From Irpex lacteus (lineage: Eukaryota; Basidiomycota; Agaricomycetes; Polyporales; Irpicaceae): a stretch of 64,000 nt of DNA. The notes beneath the pieces were generated by a model that worked only from the letters and a program-made list of their open reading frames with translations, searched no databases and had not been told where the DNA came from. This document shows, piece by piece, positions 1 through 10,427 of this stretch. Both the position numbers and the translations under genes were made by a program. The stretch covers positions 62,001 through 126,000 of the forward strand of contig MQVO02000015.1 of the NCBI GenBank assembly GCA_001986395.2, written 5' to 3'. Each line of letters begins with the position of its first letter. Within the stretch, counting starts at the first letter, position 1.

Positions 1-341
1 CCAGGATCGTACGAGAGATGGAAGATGCTTTGCAGGACCTGGAGGGAGCTACTTTGTCGAGCCAGAAGGATAGTCCGAAGGAAGGAGAAGACGTCACGGA
101 ATCAAAGCCTTGGTTGGTCGTATATCCGAATGGTGGGGATATATACGATGGTCATACGCAAACTTGGATCACGAATCAAGAAGGGAAAGGAGAACGATGG
201 GCAAGTAGAGTATGGAAGGTTGTAGAAGGTGCAATTGAACGAGCAGTATGGGGAGGTGTAGTGGTTGGAGGTTGCTGCCGAACTGGACCTGACGAAATTA
301 GCGGACTCGTGGAATTAAGATCACAAAAGGAACGATCTTAA
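1..341 (+). CDS. Homocysteine S-methyltransferase, C-terminal part only
   Basis: The open frame enters from the left edge (codons in phase from base 3) and stops with TAA at 339-341. The visible 112 residues contain LVVYPNGG followed by a tryptophan after YDGHTQTW, and then VVGGCCRTGPDEI. In homocysteine S-methyltransferases the paired cysteines of the GGCC motif bind the catalytic zinc, together with an upstream cysteine that lies outside this window. The enzyme moves a methyl group from S-methylmethionine or S-adenosylmethionine to homocysteine to make methionine, in the cytosol. The methionine at base 18 is internal to the conserved domain, so it is not the real start. The family call rests on the GGCC zinc motif plus the preceding YPN block; which yeast paralogue (Mht1 or Sam4 type) it matches cannot be decided from the tail. 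Confidence 0.85.
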   Translation, partial: RIVREMEDALQDLEGATLSSQKDSPKEGEDVTESKPWLVVYPNGGDIYDGHTQTWITNQEGKGERWASRVWKVVEGAIERAVWGGVVVGGCCRTGPDEISGLVELRSQKERS

Positions 342-511
342 TAGACAAAGTTCGCAGAGAACTCCAATGAATTGTAACCTACTAGACGTGGACTGACAAT
401 TTCGTAGATATTACATCGGCTACGCCCGGCCACTGAGTATCGAAGGTACAATATCCGTAGCTGATTCCCAGTGCTTGGCTGATTCACTGACGTAAGTACC
501 ATTCCAATGCC

Positions 512-2044
512 TTATACTAGTAGAAAATGCGCACCTGTAGGTTCCAACGTAGCAGGGTCGACATCCCAATAATGCGAGTTGTGCTTGTCATGTGCTTCCG
601 GATTGGGGAATGGATGCTCGTAAGAATCCCGGCATACGAATCGGTACATGCATCCAACGTGTGGCCACATGTCTGACAAAGAAGAGTGCTGCTCAACCAC
701 CTTTCTGAGAGTGGGATAGGAGTCGAACACAAAGGTCACGACGCGCAGTGCACAGCTATGCTCGAGTTGTTCGCGGAGAGAGGCTAGATTTAGGAGCTCG
801 GACCCCTCCTCACGACCATCTTGAGTAGGACACTTGATTATAAGAAGAGCACCTAAGACGCGCAAGGGTTTTGGAGAGCCACGATTAGTGACATCGCGTA
901 CAGGCGACCGCCAGTCGCAGAAAAACTGAGCGGTAATTGAGGGAGAATCGGGGCCCATATTCGCTCGAAGTCCGAACACTGAAAGTTCACCGATTTCAGA
1001 TTTGACTGTGAAACAGATTGCTGTAAGCACAAACAACCTGAGATGAGGATACACCTTACAGCTGTGAAAGGTGCAATGGGATTGACGATTACGTTCTCCC
1101 TTGGAACTCAAACCCAGATAATAGTCACGGATAGACACGAGGTAAAGCAGGACCAGCTGTTGATCCCGGTCAACAATCGTATGTATGGGCGAATCCGAAT
1201 ACATTGCAAAGCCTTGCCAGCAGATGAGAAAGTTATCCGTGCAGTCGTACGCCTCAACACGTATCTCCTGGCGGCTTCGTGAAGTTGGTATAGGCCGTAG
1301 TAGGTAGACTTCGCCTTTGTCCCTCCACGTCACAGAGTTGAGTCGAATATCTGTCGCGTCGCGAAAATGCTTGATATATTTGACGACCTGGATGAAAGAA
1401 GGCACGCTGATTCGGCCTATAGAAATGGACTGGTATGCAGTGACGGCGGGAGTGATACACGCGAGGTTGGTAGCTCTCCAGTGGGGAGTGTCGAGCTTAG
1501 AAGGTGGAAAGCCGGGTGGGGCAGGGCCTACGATGCGTAGGCGTCGAAACTTCCTGGAGATAGACGGAATGTATGCGATGTCGAGAAACGACTTGGTGTT
1601 TGTTACGTAGACTTGAGTAGCGTCGATCCACCGGATGAACTTGTGGATGGGCATCAGCTCTTTACTCCCTTCGAGTGCATATTGTCTAAACGCTTGTGCG
1701 TCTTCCAGACAATTCAGTGTCAGCACTGCGTCCCTGAACATATATTTTCGGCACTGGTTGGCCCAATAACGAGAAACCAGAGAGCAGCTCTGGAGTGCGT
1801 AGCGTGGTGTGGCCTTTTCCAGCTCGATTTCCAATTCGAGGTCATCGTACTCCTCGCCAGCCCTGGACTTCGCCTTGTATAGTGCCCTTACTTGCTCTGT
1901 GCGATCTTCGTTGCTGGCATAATATAGAATGAAAGGGAACAGCTCTGGTGGGATTGTGGCACCTAGTCCTAGCGGCTCAGCCATATCGAAGTTGAACGTG
2001 AGGAGGTCGTAGATCAATCGAGCCTGGCCACGAATGGTCTCCAT
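512..2044 (-). CDS. F-box-like protein of a divergent basidiomycete family
   Basis: One uninterrupted exon of 510 codons. An F-box-like start begins near residue 30 with the pattern TIPPELFPFIL; the second half of the motif (CSLVSRYWANQCRKYMF, about residues 85-105) comes only after a charged insert of about 45 residues. This layout is common in Agaricomycete F-box proteins. The remainder (about residues 150-460) has leucine-rich, LRR-like spacing but no clean repeats. Such proteins would recruit substrates to SCF ubiquitin ligases; here that is inferred from the motif alone. The ATG at 2044 is used because it lies just behind a plausible 47-nt intron (GTGAGT...CTGATAG, minus strand 2096-2050), which would then be in the 5' leader. 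The open stretch upstream (2201-2097) has no ATG and does not join in frame. This gene is not clearly a member of the four-gene family at 29-55 kb. Confidence 0.6.
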   Translation of the reverse strand: METIRGQARLIYDLLTFNFDMAEPLGLGATIPPELFPFILYYASNEDRTEQVRALYKAKSRAGEEYDDLELEIELEKATPRYALQSCSLVSRYWANQCRKYMFRDAVLTLNCLEDAQAFRQYALEGSKELMPIHKFIRWIDATQVYVTNTKSFLDIAYIPSISRKFRRLRIVGPAPPGFPPSKLDTPHWRATNLACITPAVTAYQSISIGRISVPSFIQVVKYIKHFRDATDIRLNSVTWRDKGEVYLLRPIPTSRSRQEIRVEAYDCTDNFLICWQGFAMYSDSPIHTIVDRDQQLVLLYLVSIRDYYLGLSSKGERNRQSHCTFHSCKVYPHLRLFVLTAICFTVKSEIGELSVFGLRANMGPDSPSITAQFFCDWRSPVRDVTNRGSPKPLRVLGALLIIKCPTQDGREEGSELLNLASLREQLEHSCALRVVTFVFDSYPTLRKVVEQHSSLSDMWPHVGCMYRFVCRDSYEHPFPNPEAHDKHNSHYWDVDPATLEPTGAHFLLV

Positions 2045-2049
2045 ACTGT

Positions 2050-2096
2050 CTATCAGAAGTCAACAAAGATTTCAATTCGCAATCAACACTACTCAC
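2050..2096 (-). other. Probable 5'-leader intron of the F-box-like gene
   Basis: On the minus strand GTGAGT at 2096-2091 and CTGATAG ending at 2050 enclose 47 nt, a normal size for this genome. The ATG at 2044 follows five bases later. Joining the upstream open stretch to the coding exon gives the wrong phase, so the intron is most simply read as untranslated. Confidence 0.45.
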
Positions 2097-3256
2097 CACA
2101 GGTTCAAGCGTGTGTTGATTGCTCTGGTTTCCGGATACCAGACTTTCTTCGTTGCTGACGACGTCAGGCAAGGTACTGGTGGATTTTGTAGTGGGGGCCA
2201 CTGAATAGTGACGAAAGAAAGCGATCTGGCTCGTGGCTCAACATCAGATTCAAATAAAGCACAAACATGGACCTACTGATTGGTGTGCTTCCTCAGCATG
2301 ACGATTGCCCGCAGCAGCGCTAGCTTTATAGCCTGAAGTTCGGTTCAAGTCTGTTTGTTCATTGCAATCCTTAGATGGCCATAACTTCAAACGACATTGT
2401 CGAGCCACAGCTTCATGTTATTGTCTCATAAGCGGTCATGCAGGCTTTCATGCAGATGAACCTAAACGGAACGCAACAGTAAGGAGATAAAGGTGGCGAT
2501 TGCCACTTCAATGACAACCGTCGTCAGCTCAAAGCCTTACGAGTGATTATTGCAATGCCTACTCACCTCTCAGAGACCTACTCCAGGGACAACCCTTCTT
2601 TCTGAATGCCCATATGAAAGCATAGCCCGAGGCCACTCAGGTTCAGGCTGACAACCAATGTCCATCATGTCCTTTGGTAAGACCGCGTTGGGAAGGCAGA
2701 AGGTCGAGACAAAGGCTCTATGAGCCACACATGCTGCGCCACAACTAGTTCAGGAATTATCGAGGTTCGAGCATTGATGAGCACTGAGCAAGTCACGGTC
2801 GAACATTTAGCCCGATTCAATCTCCTCCTGCCCAGTCTTTCCACGAGGGCGCTTGAAATGATGGTGAATGCGGGCGACAAGTCAGGCTGAGGCGAGTGTC
2901 TACGGTATGTAGTTCCAAGGGTATGACTAGCATTATGGTACTACCATGCACGTACAAAACTTCCACTAGGAGTATACGTACACTACAAAAAGAGAACATG
3001 TACAATGGATCGACCATCGTCAGCACGAATGTCGGTATCCTGGACCGACGGAAACGACCCGCGAGAAGAAATAATAAAGATCCGTAGAAAATAAGAAGGG
3101 AAAGAGATATGGGCACAGCTAGGGATGCGACGGTGGCACGCCACCGGAGGTGAGTAACGACAGCAAGTGAGCAAGTGATCGTGAGGACAGGAAAGCGAAG
3201 GCGAGTGAATAATGCTACAACGAAATCATGCGAGCGTATATGTGGAGGATCGTGGA
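2097..3256. other. Intergenic, no gene recognised
   Basis: Holds the promoter of the minus-strand F-box-like gene and the 3' flank of the minus-strand chitinase. A TATAAAG-like motif on the minus strand lies near 2327. Several short open frames on both strands (up to 99 codons) overlap each other and show no domain, no splice-consistent extension and no family signature. Confidence 0.5.
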
Positions 3257-4875
3257 TTAACAGTCGTCATCGCCATCGTCTTCGTCGACGAAGCCAGCAC
3301 TCTGGCGGATAGAGTCGAGGAGAATGTCTTTGTAGTCGCCGCCGGCTTCCCACATGGCGAAGCCACGTAGACCTTGGGACTGGATGAACTTGCCCTTGGC
3401 GGCGAAGGCTGGGGCATCGTCGAAGGAGACCATGACTTGGGAGGTCTCGTTGTATACGTACGCCTGATTATCAGTGTCATGTCAGGAGTCGAATCCGGCA
3501 CGGGCGTAATATAGTGGAAAATAACTCACAGTCTGACTGCACTCGTCGAATCGGTATTCGATACCTCCCGCAGCGTTAGCAGTTCCGTTCTCGGTCAAGA
3601 ACCCGCCCTGGATCAAGCCCCAGAAGTCAAAGTTGCCACCATTCTGAGTAGCGTTTCCGCAAACATCAGTGCCGGCGACGTCGTCCCATGCATCACCCGC
3701 AGGGTATTTGTCAGTGTCGAACGTGGGGTAAGCAGTGAGGACACCGAGGTCATCGTCTTCGTCCTGGCACTCGAAGGCCTCGGTAACAGGAACAGAGTAG
3801 CTGTGCCCGTAGGAAGCGACACCGAGGACGATTTGGTGAAGAGGCATGCCAGCAGTCGTCCATGCTTTGACGGCAGAGACTGCACTGCCTTGTTGGTTAT
3901 CAGCGGAGGCGCATGTATCGTTGAGCGGGCTGTTGGGGCCGACGGCGGTGCTCCTGCGTTGTTGTCGAGATGATCATTAGGTGATATCTCGAAACGCGAT
4001 GACAGAGGAAAAAGGAATGGAAAATACTCACCAGTGTCCCCAGATGTCGTAGTTCATGATAGCGACGTAGTCAAGCACCTTTGCGAATCAGGAAACGTCG
4101 GTCACAGGGTCGCCGTCTGGGCCTAGCCAAGGGGAAATGCCTGTAGCAGCAGTGAGGATCAAGTCCTTGCCGACCGGGTCTTGACGGAGTTCTTGCAGGA
4201 AAGTAAGGAAGTTGGTCGTATCGTTTGCAGATACAACGTTGCACCCAATACCCTGGTTTGCGGGGAATTCCCAACTAGGTCAAAAGCATTAACTGTGGTT
4301 CATGTGAAGCCTTGTGAAAGACACGTACTCGAAGTCAACACCATCAACGTTGTAGGTCGTCTTGAGATCCGTGATGGTTTTCACGAACTTGGTGCGGTTC
4401 TCAGCGGTGGCAACGTGGGATGAGAAGAATCGAGAGCCCGTCCAACCACCAACAGAAATGAGGACTTTGACGTCCTGAAGTAGTTAAGGACGTGTCAGTA
4501 TAACCCCTTGTAGATGCGGAGTAAAGTATGACCTTCTCATGAGCAGTCTTGACGAGATCCGTGAGTACGTTCTTCTCGTCATCGAGATCTCCATTAAGCT
4601 TGATCACGTCCGGGGTTGTTTCACTAGAGACAAGTTTGTGAGTATTCACAGTGGTGCTGAAGGATCTTAGCTTACGCGAAAGAGAACGTCAAGTGCGTGT
4701 ACTTGTCCCAGCTTACGTTGGCCACGGTAAAGTTCTCTGCGTGCCATCCTGTGTACCAAGCAGCAGCGACCATGTCAACCGTGGAGGAGTTGGCGGTGGG
4801 GGTGTCATCGCGAGCAACGTGTCCTGCCAGAGCAGCGGTAGCCAAAAAGAGTGGTGTTGAAAGGAAAGAAAGCAT
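3257..4875 (-). pseudogene. GH18 chitinase with one in-frame stop codon
   Basis: Six exons on the minus strand: 4875-4676, 4623-4533, 4474-4329, 4274-4032, 3953-3530 and 3463-3257; the lengths sum to 437 codons including the stop. It encodes a secreted class V chitinase: signal peptide (residues 1 to about 20, MLSFLSTPLFLATAALAG), the SVGGW strand, the catalytic DxxDxDxE motif as DGVDFDWE (residues 141-148, split over the exon 3/4 junction), the MNYD block, and the final FAMWEAGGD strand. Chitinases of this type cut beta-1,4-GlcNAc chains during wall remodelling or mycoparasitism. Codon 208 (bases 4090-4088) is TGA, in the same frame as both flanks, just before FAKVLDYVAIMNYDIW. As written, the product would end after the catalytic glutamate but lose half the barrel. 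The intron after exon 2 has a weak donor (GTCATA). Everything else is intact, so this is a recent nonsense mutation, an allele, or a base-call error. Confidence 0.85.
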
Positions 4876-4963
4876 CCTGCAAGCGAGTCTCGAGAGGAAA
4901 GAGAAAAGACGGTGAAGATGGCAGTCGCTGTGAGAAAGTGCTCGTATTCACCGCCGCTCGAGT

Positions 4964-4970
4964 CTTATAT
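4964..4970 (-). promoter_or_regulatory. TATA box of the chitinase gene
   Basis: The minus strand reads ATATAAG about 90 nt upstream of the chitinase ATG, a suitable distance for a fungal TATA element. It lies in the divergent spacer shared with the DUF6535 gene. Confidence 0.5.
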
Positions 4971-5894
4971 TGTGCCCGCCTGATGGTTCGGCGCCACGCT
5001 AATCCATTGATCCCGTTTGGGCCTCTGATGCGGTTGTGCAACGGTTGCTCGAAGCATTTGTTTCGAATCCTGTGGTACTGCAAACTGTTCAGCTCAAAGT
5101 AACGTGAATATAGAGGAGGCCACGTAGCTGACCCTGCTGGACGTAGACACCGTCGAAGTGTGAATCGCGTGAATCTCGATTGGGGCCTCGGATCAATATT
5201 CTCTGCGGATCAATTTACTCGTTGAGGAAATAGAGCAGTTTAAACCGCTAGCACCACCGTAAGTAGTCATGCTTGCCTGGTCAAGGTGAGTCGTATGAGT
5301 TTTTATGTCAACAAAACAGTCATTTTACTCACGCTGCATAGCAAGATGAATGGTAGTTTTAAGGTCAGAACGTCCAGGAGCTACATAAACGTTTGGGCAC
5401 TTGAACATACGCGTACGACCAAGCCGCGAAACGGTCTCCAAATGAGGTCCAACTCCCTTGCGTTGCTTTCAAGTGAGAAGCTAGCACTCTCTTTGGTCCA
5501 ATGTGCCACATGTGAGACAGCTTGCTAATCTGTTGCTTGGGGTTTTTGACTGATTCGCGCCGTTGTACTACTGTAGTATGCCACGTTCAAAGTTTCTGGA
5601 CGTAGGCGGTGTAACATGTACACTTGATCGATTGATCTATGTAAGTACTAACTCAAATGTTCTCCGCACATATTTTCATGCAGCGTCAGTTTTCTTCGGA
5701 GATCAGCAGCAGTCCCACAGCCCCCTCTGAACAGCCTCCAACGCCACATCTTAAGCTTGATTCAGCACCACCACAAGTCGAGAGCCGTCTCACAAGCTAT
5801 CAACGCTCTTGCTGAAACTCCCTTATCTTGTTGTTCTGTCGCGCATCCCCTTGTCGAACATCTGTTTGATTCCAAGTTCCTCAGGACGACGATT
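4971..5894. other. Divergent promoter region, no gene recognised
   Basis: Spacer between the minus-strand chitinase and the plus-strand DUF6535 gene. The plus-strand frame is already open from 5757, but that stretch contains no ATG before 5895, so it is read as 5' leader. A C-rich stretch lies around 5713-5745. No TATA motif was seen for the plus-strand gene. Confidence 0.5.
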
Positions 5895-8800
5895 ATGACC
5901 GCTGTTCACATCGACTCTCTCGTTCAGAGCCCAGTCTTCCCCTCTATGGTGCCTTCTTCAAACGAGAGTACGTGGACTAGAATATCTAGGATAATCCGGA
6001 AGCTCGACGAAGACAAGATCAAGGACTGTAAGGAAGATATTGACACCATCCTTGTCTTTGTATGTGCTCTGCTACTTGATACCTTCAGTCTGATTCCTGA
6101 CACAAAAATACAGGCTGGTCTTTTTGCGACCGTGATGACTGCATTCCTCGTTGAGTCGTACAAAACACTGCAACAGGACCCCACGAGTACCATGGTCTCC
6201 CTCTTTCAGCAGATCGCGGTCCAGACTGGGTCATTCGTGGTGGCAGGCGGGTTCGTAAACTCTACATTACCGCAAGCAAGCATCAACACTACGTCGACAT
6301 TTCGTCCTACAGCCAACGCAAAACGGGTCAACATCTTATGGTTTGCTAGCCTGGTCCTCAGCCTTGCAACTGCTTCTTTGGGCATCATCGTCAAGCAATG
6401 GCTTCGTGAATACCTCGCTGGGGAGTACACATCGGCGCAGGCGCGTTTACGCGTCAGACACTTTCGGCATCCGCAGCTTTCTTCATGGAAGGTGTTCGAG
6501 ATTGCGGCTGTCCTTCCTTTACTGCTGCAAGTCTCCCTCGCACTCTTTCTGGTCGGGCTGTGCTACTTCACTGCCGAGATACACGAGAGTATCGGACACA
6601 CGACTCTCCCCCTAGTAGCTGCCTGGGCGTTCCTCCTTGCAGCAGTGACGTTTTTTCCCGTTGCGGTGCCCGCCTGCCCCTACAAAACCTCGTTCCTGAA
6701 GGATGGAATCAATATCTCTCGTCGACAGATGTACAAAGTTGTGTCGTACTGTTTTTCCTCCGTACTGCCTCATCTTCTCCCAGAGTCACTTATTTCGGAA
6801 ACTTCCGCGGAACAAGCCATCCAGAGGCTTCTTTCTGACGATGAAGACCACGTCGTGCGCAACGACAAGAATGACGTTGACATACTTCTCGCTGTCGACG
6901 CGATCCAGTCGGACGACCAGCTTCTCAACGACGTCATGTGGGAAGCCTTGCAACAAGTCGATCTCGAGCCTGAGGAACTTGCGGGGTTCCTATTTTCGAC
7001 CATCGGATACAGAGCGCAATGTGATGTTCCGACGACTCTTTCGCACTCTTTCCTGAACCTACGATCCATGCCTAAATCAACATATGCAACCATCATGGAC
7101 ATGGTAGCAGGTCTTGTCGAGCGTCAGCTACATCGACTTCCCACTGGATCCGACGAGAGGACCGCGAGGCTATGTGAAGAGTGGTTCGAGCGTAGCATAT
7201 GTGTTCTCCTATCGGACTCCAAACACCCTCATTCGGAGAAAGTCAATCGAGTGTTGCATGCTTGCCTCACCGACGATCGTCACCAGCTCATCTCTCGCTT
7301 CATCCATACGAGAGTTGACATGCATGCAGACTTCTCTGAAGCATTTCTTTCCGTTCTCCGCAGGCTATCAGGTGGCCTCAAGCTAATCGAGGATCCCAAG
7401 GAATTCCTGCTCATTATGCAGCAGATCTTTCGACAGCCTCTCGGGCTCCCCTCGCCAAACCCTCTCTTCTCAGGGCAGCTGATTGCTGACGATCAACACA
7501 GTATCCTTGACGACGATGACTATTTCCATGTCCCACCCAGCTTTCACCCCTTTGTCATCGAGCTGTTCGTTTCACGCATCGACGATGCCGTGGAGCGCGG
7601 GCTCTGGACGCCGAGTCATCAAATGCTATTCAAGCGGACTCTGCAATTAGCATCTAACGGGACCTCTAATTCATGGAGCGAGCATTCTAGAAAGCTTGTT
7701 CTCAGAGTAGCTGAGAAACTGTTGAAGTCGCCTACCATAGGAAACGCGGATGCCGTCTGCGAGGCTGCTCTCGGGATGAGTAAATCGTCCAACTCTGTCA
7801 GAGCAGCAGCTCAAAACGTGTATATCGACGTTATGTTATCGATGAATTCAGACGGTACGTCGTATACATTGCTAGCACTCCGCTGCGTGAGCTCAATCGT
7901 TGTGAATTGCATCAGACCGACTCCTTCTGCTTTCGAAGTTCGTCTCCTTCACGAAGGCACATTTCAAAGACCATCATCAAATTTATCCAGTCGGCTCATC
8001 TAGCACCACGTCCATAACCATAGACCCCTTGGCCGGCTGTCTCCTTCACCTGCGGGTCATCCAACGCATGAAGTGGAAGGACGGTGAGCGTAATCGCCAA
8101 CACAAGTTGGAGTACTTCTGGAAAACCATCTTTGATCTTCTCCTGCCACGCCTGCGCTTAGCTCTGGTATGGGCTCACGCTGAACACAGATCTATGGCCA
8201 CCGAGTGTCTCGAGCTCATTGATAAGATCCAGCCCTGGACAACCGACGACCAACAACTTGAAGACTGGAAGACGGTCGCTGTACTAGCTATCAGAAGTTC
8301 CATCTTCACAGATGAGTTAGTACAGGCCCTCGCCGACTTCTTGCCCTACCCTACTCCTATATTGACGTGGCGTGTTCGACGACTCAAGCTACTCGAGACC
8401 CAACGACCGGGCGAGAAGGTAATTACCGCCAGTGGAAAGCCTCGGGGTATTATCGAGACTGTTCCTGTTGCTGTGTTAGCGAAAGACGCGACTGATGGTG
8501 CCAGTGGCGAGGAAGACGGCGAGTCGAATGGGCTCGACGGTGAAGGCCGTGTTGTGGAGCTCATTGCTATCCTGAAGAAATTCGCTGAAGATAATCTGTT
8601 CGATGAGGGAGGCGTCAGACAGACCGAACGAGGTCGTTCTCTAGGGCGATCATTCCCTATTATAGAGACAGCTCCTGAACAATTGCCCAACGATCCCACC
8701 CATGCAAAGGGCGACCAAGCCGTTAGTCATGACGATGAAAGCGACGAGGTTGTCGATGGACAAAGGAGAGAGGGAGATGTTGAAGAAGATGACGCACTTG

Positions 8801-9996
8801 AGGCAGCATTCTTCGAGCCCGATCTTGCACGTATGCCTATGCTCGCCAACTTATACTCCGCCTTTGGCTCGCCATCTCGTCGTTCTCAGAAGCCTCTGTC
8901 CATGAAAGACTTTGCGGAAACCCTACCACCCGAGGACGATTGGCAATCGGAACCGGATTCGCCTGACACGACATCCTCACGCGAATTAACAACGTTGTCG
9001 CCAGAAGACGCTGCGCGAGACATGGCCAATACGCCTATGCTGGCGTCCCTTCTCTCTCATGTTGGCGTCTCTGGTGAAGGGCAGCTCTACACAAGGGCTA
9101 ACGGCGATCACAGCTCAGAAACTGTGGACCCTCTAGTTGCTAGAATACTGCAAGCGCTTGGCATACCGGAGGAACGTCCCAGTGATAACTTCGTGGTCGA
9201 CGACAGTAACTCGCGTACGCTCGACTCTGCTCAACATCTTGCGGAAACATCCGAGCCCATCGTGGCCGAAAGCTCGTCCTCTGGACCAAGTGGCAACCCC
9301 TTCAACGAGACAGAATCATTGCCGTTTCCTCGGACCGAACAGCGAAATCCTTCAGAGCTGCTATCCTCGCTCGATTTGCACTCTATATCTCCAGTGGATG
9401 ATCAAAAATTGCCCGATGGCATACTGTCAGTCGTTCCAGCCCTAGAAGAGATCGATGTCTTTTTGCCGTCATCCGAACTCGTCGGTAGTACCAGTGGTAG
9501 CTTGCCCATGCTAGTGTCTCCTGGAGACAACGTGTTACTAATGGAACCGATTCCCTCAAGGCAAGGTACTTGGATGTACTTCGGTTGTCTTTGACCCCTT
9601 TGCTAACGCTCATGGCGGGTAGATACACTGTCCCTAACAATGCCCCACTCTGCCTCTGGGCCTAAGCGTGAACGAGGTGTTGAACTAACCCCACACGGTG
9701 CAAAAGGTGTCGCAGGCATGATGTCTGTTGAAGTACCACACCGTCTCCACCGTAATTCCTTCAACAGTACGAGCGGGGTCGGTACATCAAACTCGCTACC
9801 ACTACAGCGCTCCGCTTCATGGCCATCAACCAATGGCTTGTCGACATCCGGGCAAAAATCACACGATTTTTCTCTCGCTGCAAAAGACTCTGCTCCGCTG
9901 TCATTGGATCTATCACAAATAGCACCCCAAGATCGTCCTGAGACTGACTCCAAGGAGGCGGAGGGTTTGCCACAAGTCTCAGACACCGTGACGTAG
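5895..9996 (+). CDS. DUF6535-domain multi-pass membrane protein
   Basis: Four exons: 5895-6059, 6114-7854, 7916-9565 and 9623-9996, giving 1309 residues. The N-terminal quarter matches the DUF6535 family of mushroom fungi: an acidic lead (KEDIDTILVF), then AGLFATVMTAFLVESY (about residues 56-71), then hydrophobic segments near 128-150, 180-204 and 212-232. The first intron (54 nt) and last intron (57 nt) are multiples of three and so are invisible as frame breaks. The second (61 nt) changes frame and joins what look like two separate open frames. The middle is helical and Leu-rich, the last 450 residues acidic and Ser/Pro/Asp-rich, probably disordered. No biochemical role is known for DUF6535; it is often expanded in these genomes. 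ATG 5895 is the first in-frame methionine. The length is large for the family, so a split into two genes is possible but not required. Confidence 0.8.
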
Positions 9997-10427
9997 TGAA
10001 ATGTGCTCTGATATCGCTGAATATCGTAGAGTCCACTCGTCGAACGTTGCTCTCGGCATCCTGAGTCTCTCCGTTCTGGTCTGACAGCTGAGCGCTGATT
10101 CGTCATACAAAGCCCATATTCATGTCCAATGTTCGTAGAAGTCATCAAACACAGTAAATACATAGCATCTATGTAATATACTCTACCCGTCATCTCTCCC
10201 GCAAGTAGCTATTAGCGTATAAGGTCGGGACTACACACAATTAGGATAACAGCAGACGTCCTGTCGCCGCAAAAGAATGTAATAATGGAGGGGTATATCT
10301 GTTACGCTCCTCACTGTCCGGGACCACAATTGTCAATATAGGAAGTGGGGAATGGTATACTAGTAGGGAAATGGATGAGCACGTTGAAGCGTCCGGTCGG
10401 CAGGAGCCAAAATACCGCGTTCAATTT
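9997..10427. other. Convergent 3' spacer
   Basis: Sequence between the stops of the plus-strand DUF6535 gene and the minus-strand b561 gene. A 196-codon open frame on the minus strand (10193-9603) overlaps the last DUF6535 exons and has no recognisable domain; it is treated as an antisense shadow. Nothing else seen. Confidence 0.5.

Noticed and set aside
2097..2201. Upstream coding exon for the F-box-like gene at 512-2044
   Set aside because: The open stretch begins with GTG, has no ATG, and its end does not join the main exon in frame with either nearby donor.
4079..4096. An 18-nt GTTTCC...AAAG segment that would remove the chitinase stop in frame if it were an intron
   Set aside because: Far below any fungal intron size seen here (36 nt or more), no branch site fits, and it would delete conserved residues.
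9603..10193. 196-codon minus-strand open frame
   Set aside because: Antisense to the spliced 3' exons of the DUF6535 gene, no domain, biased composition and no splice partners.
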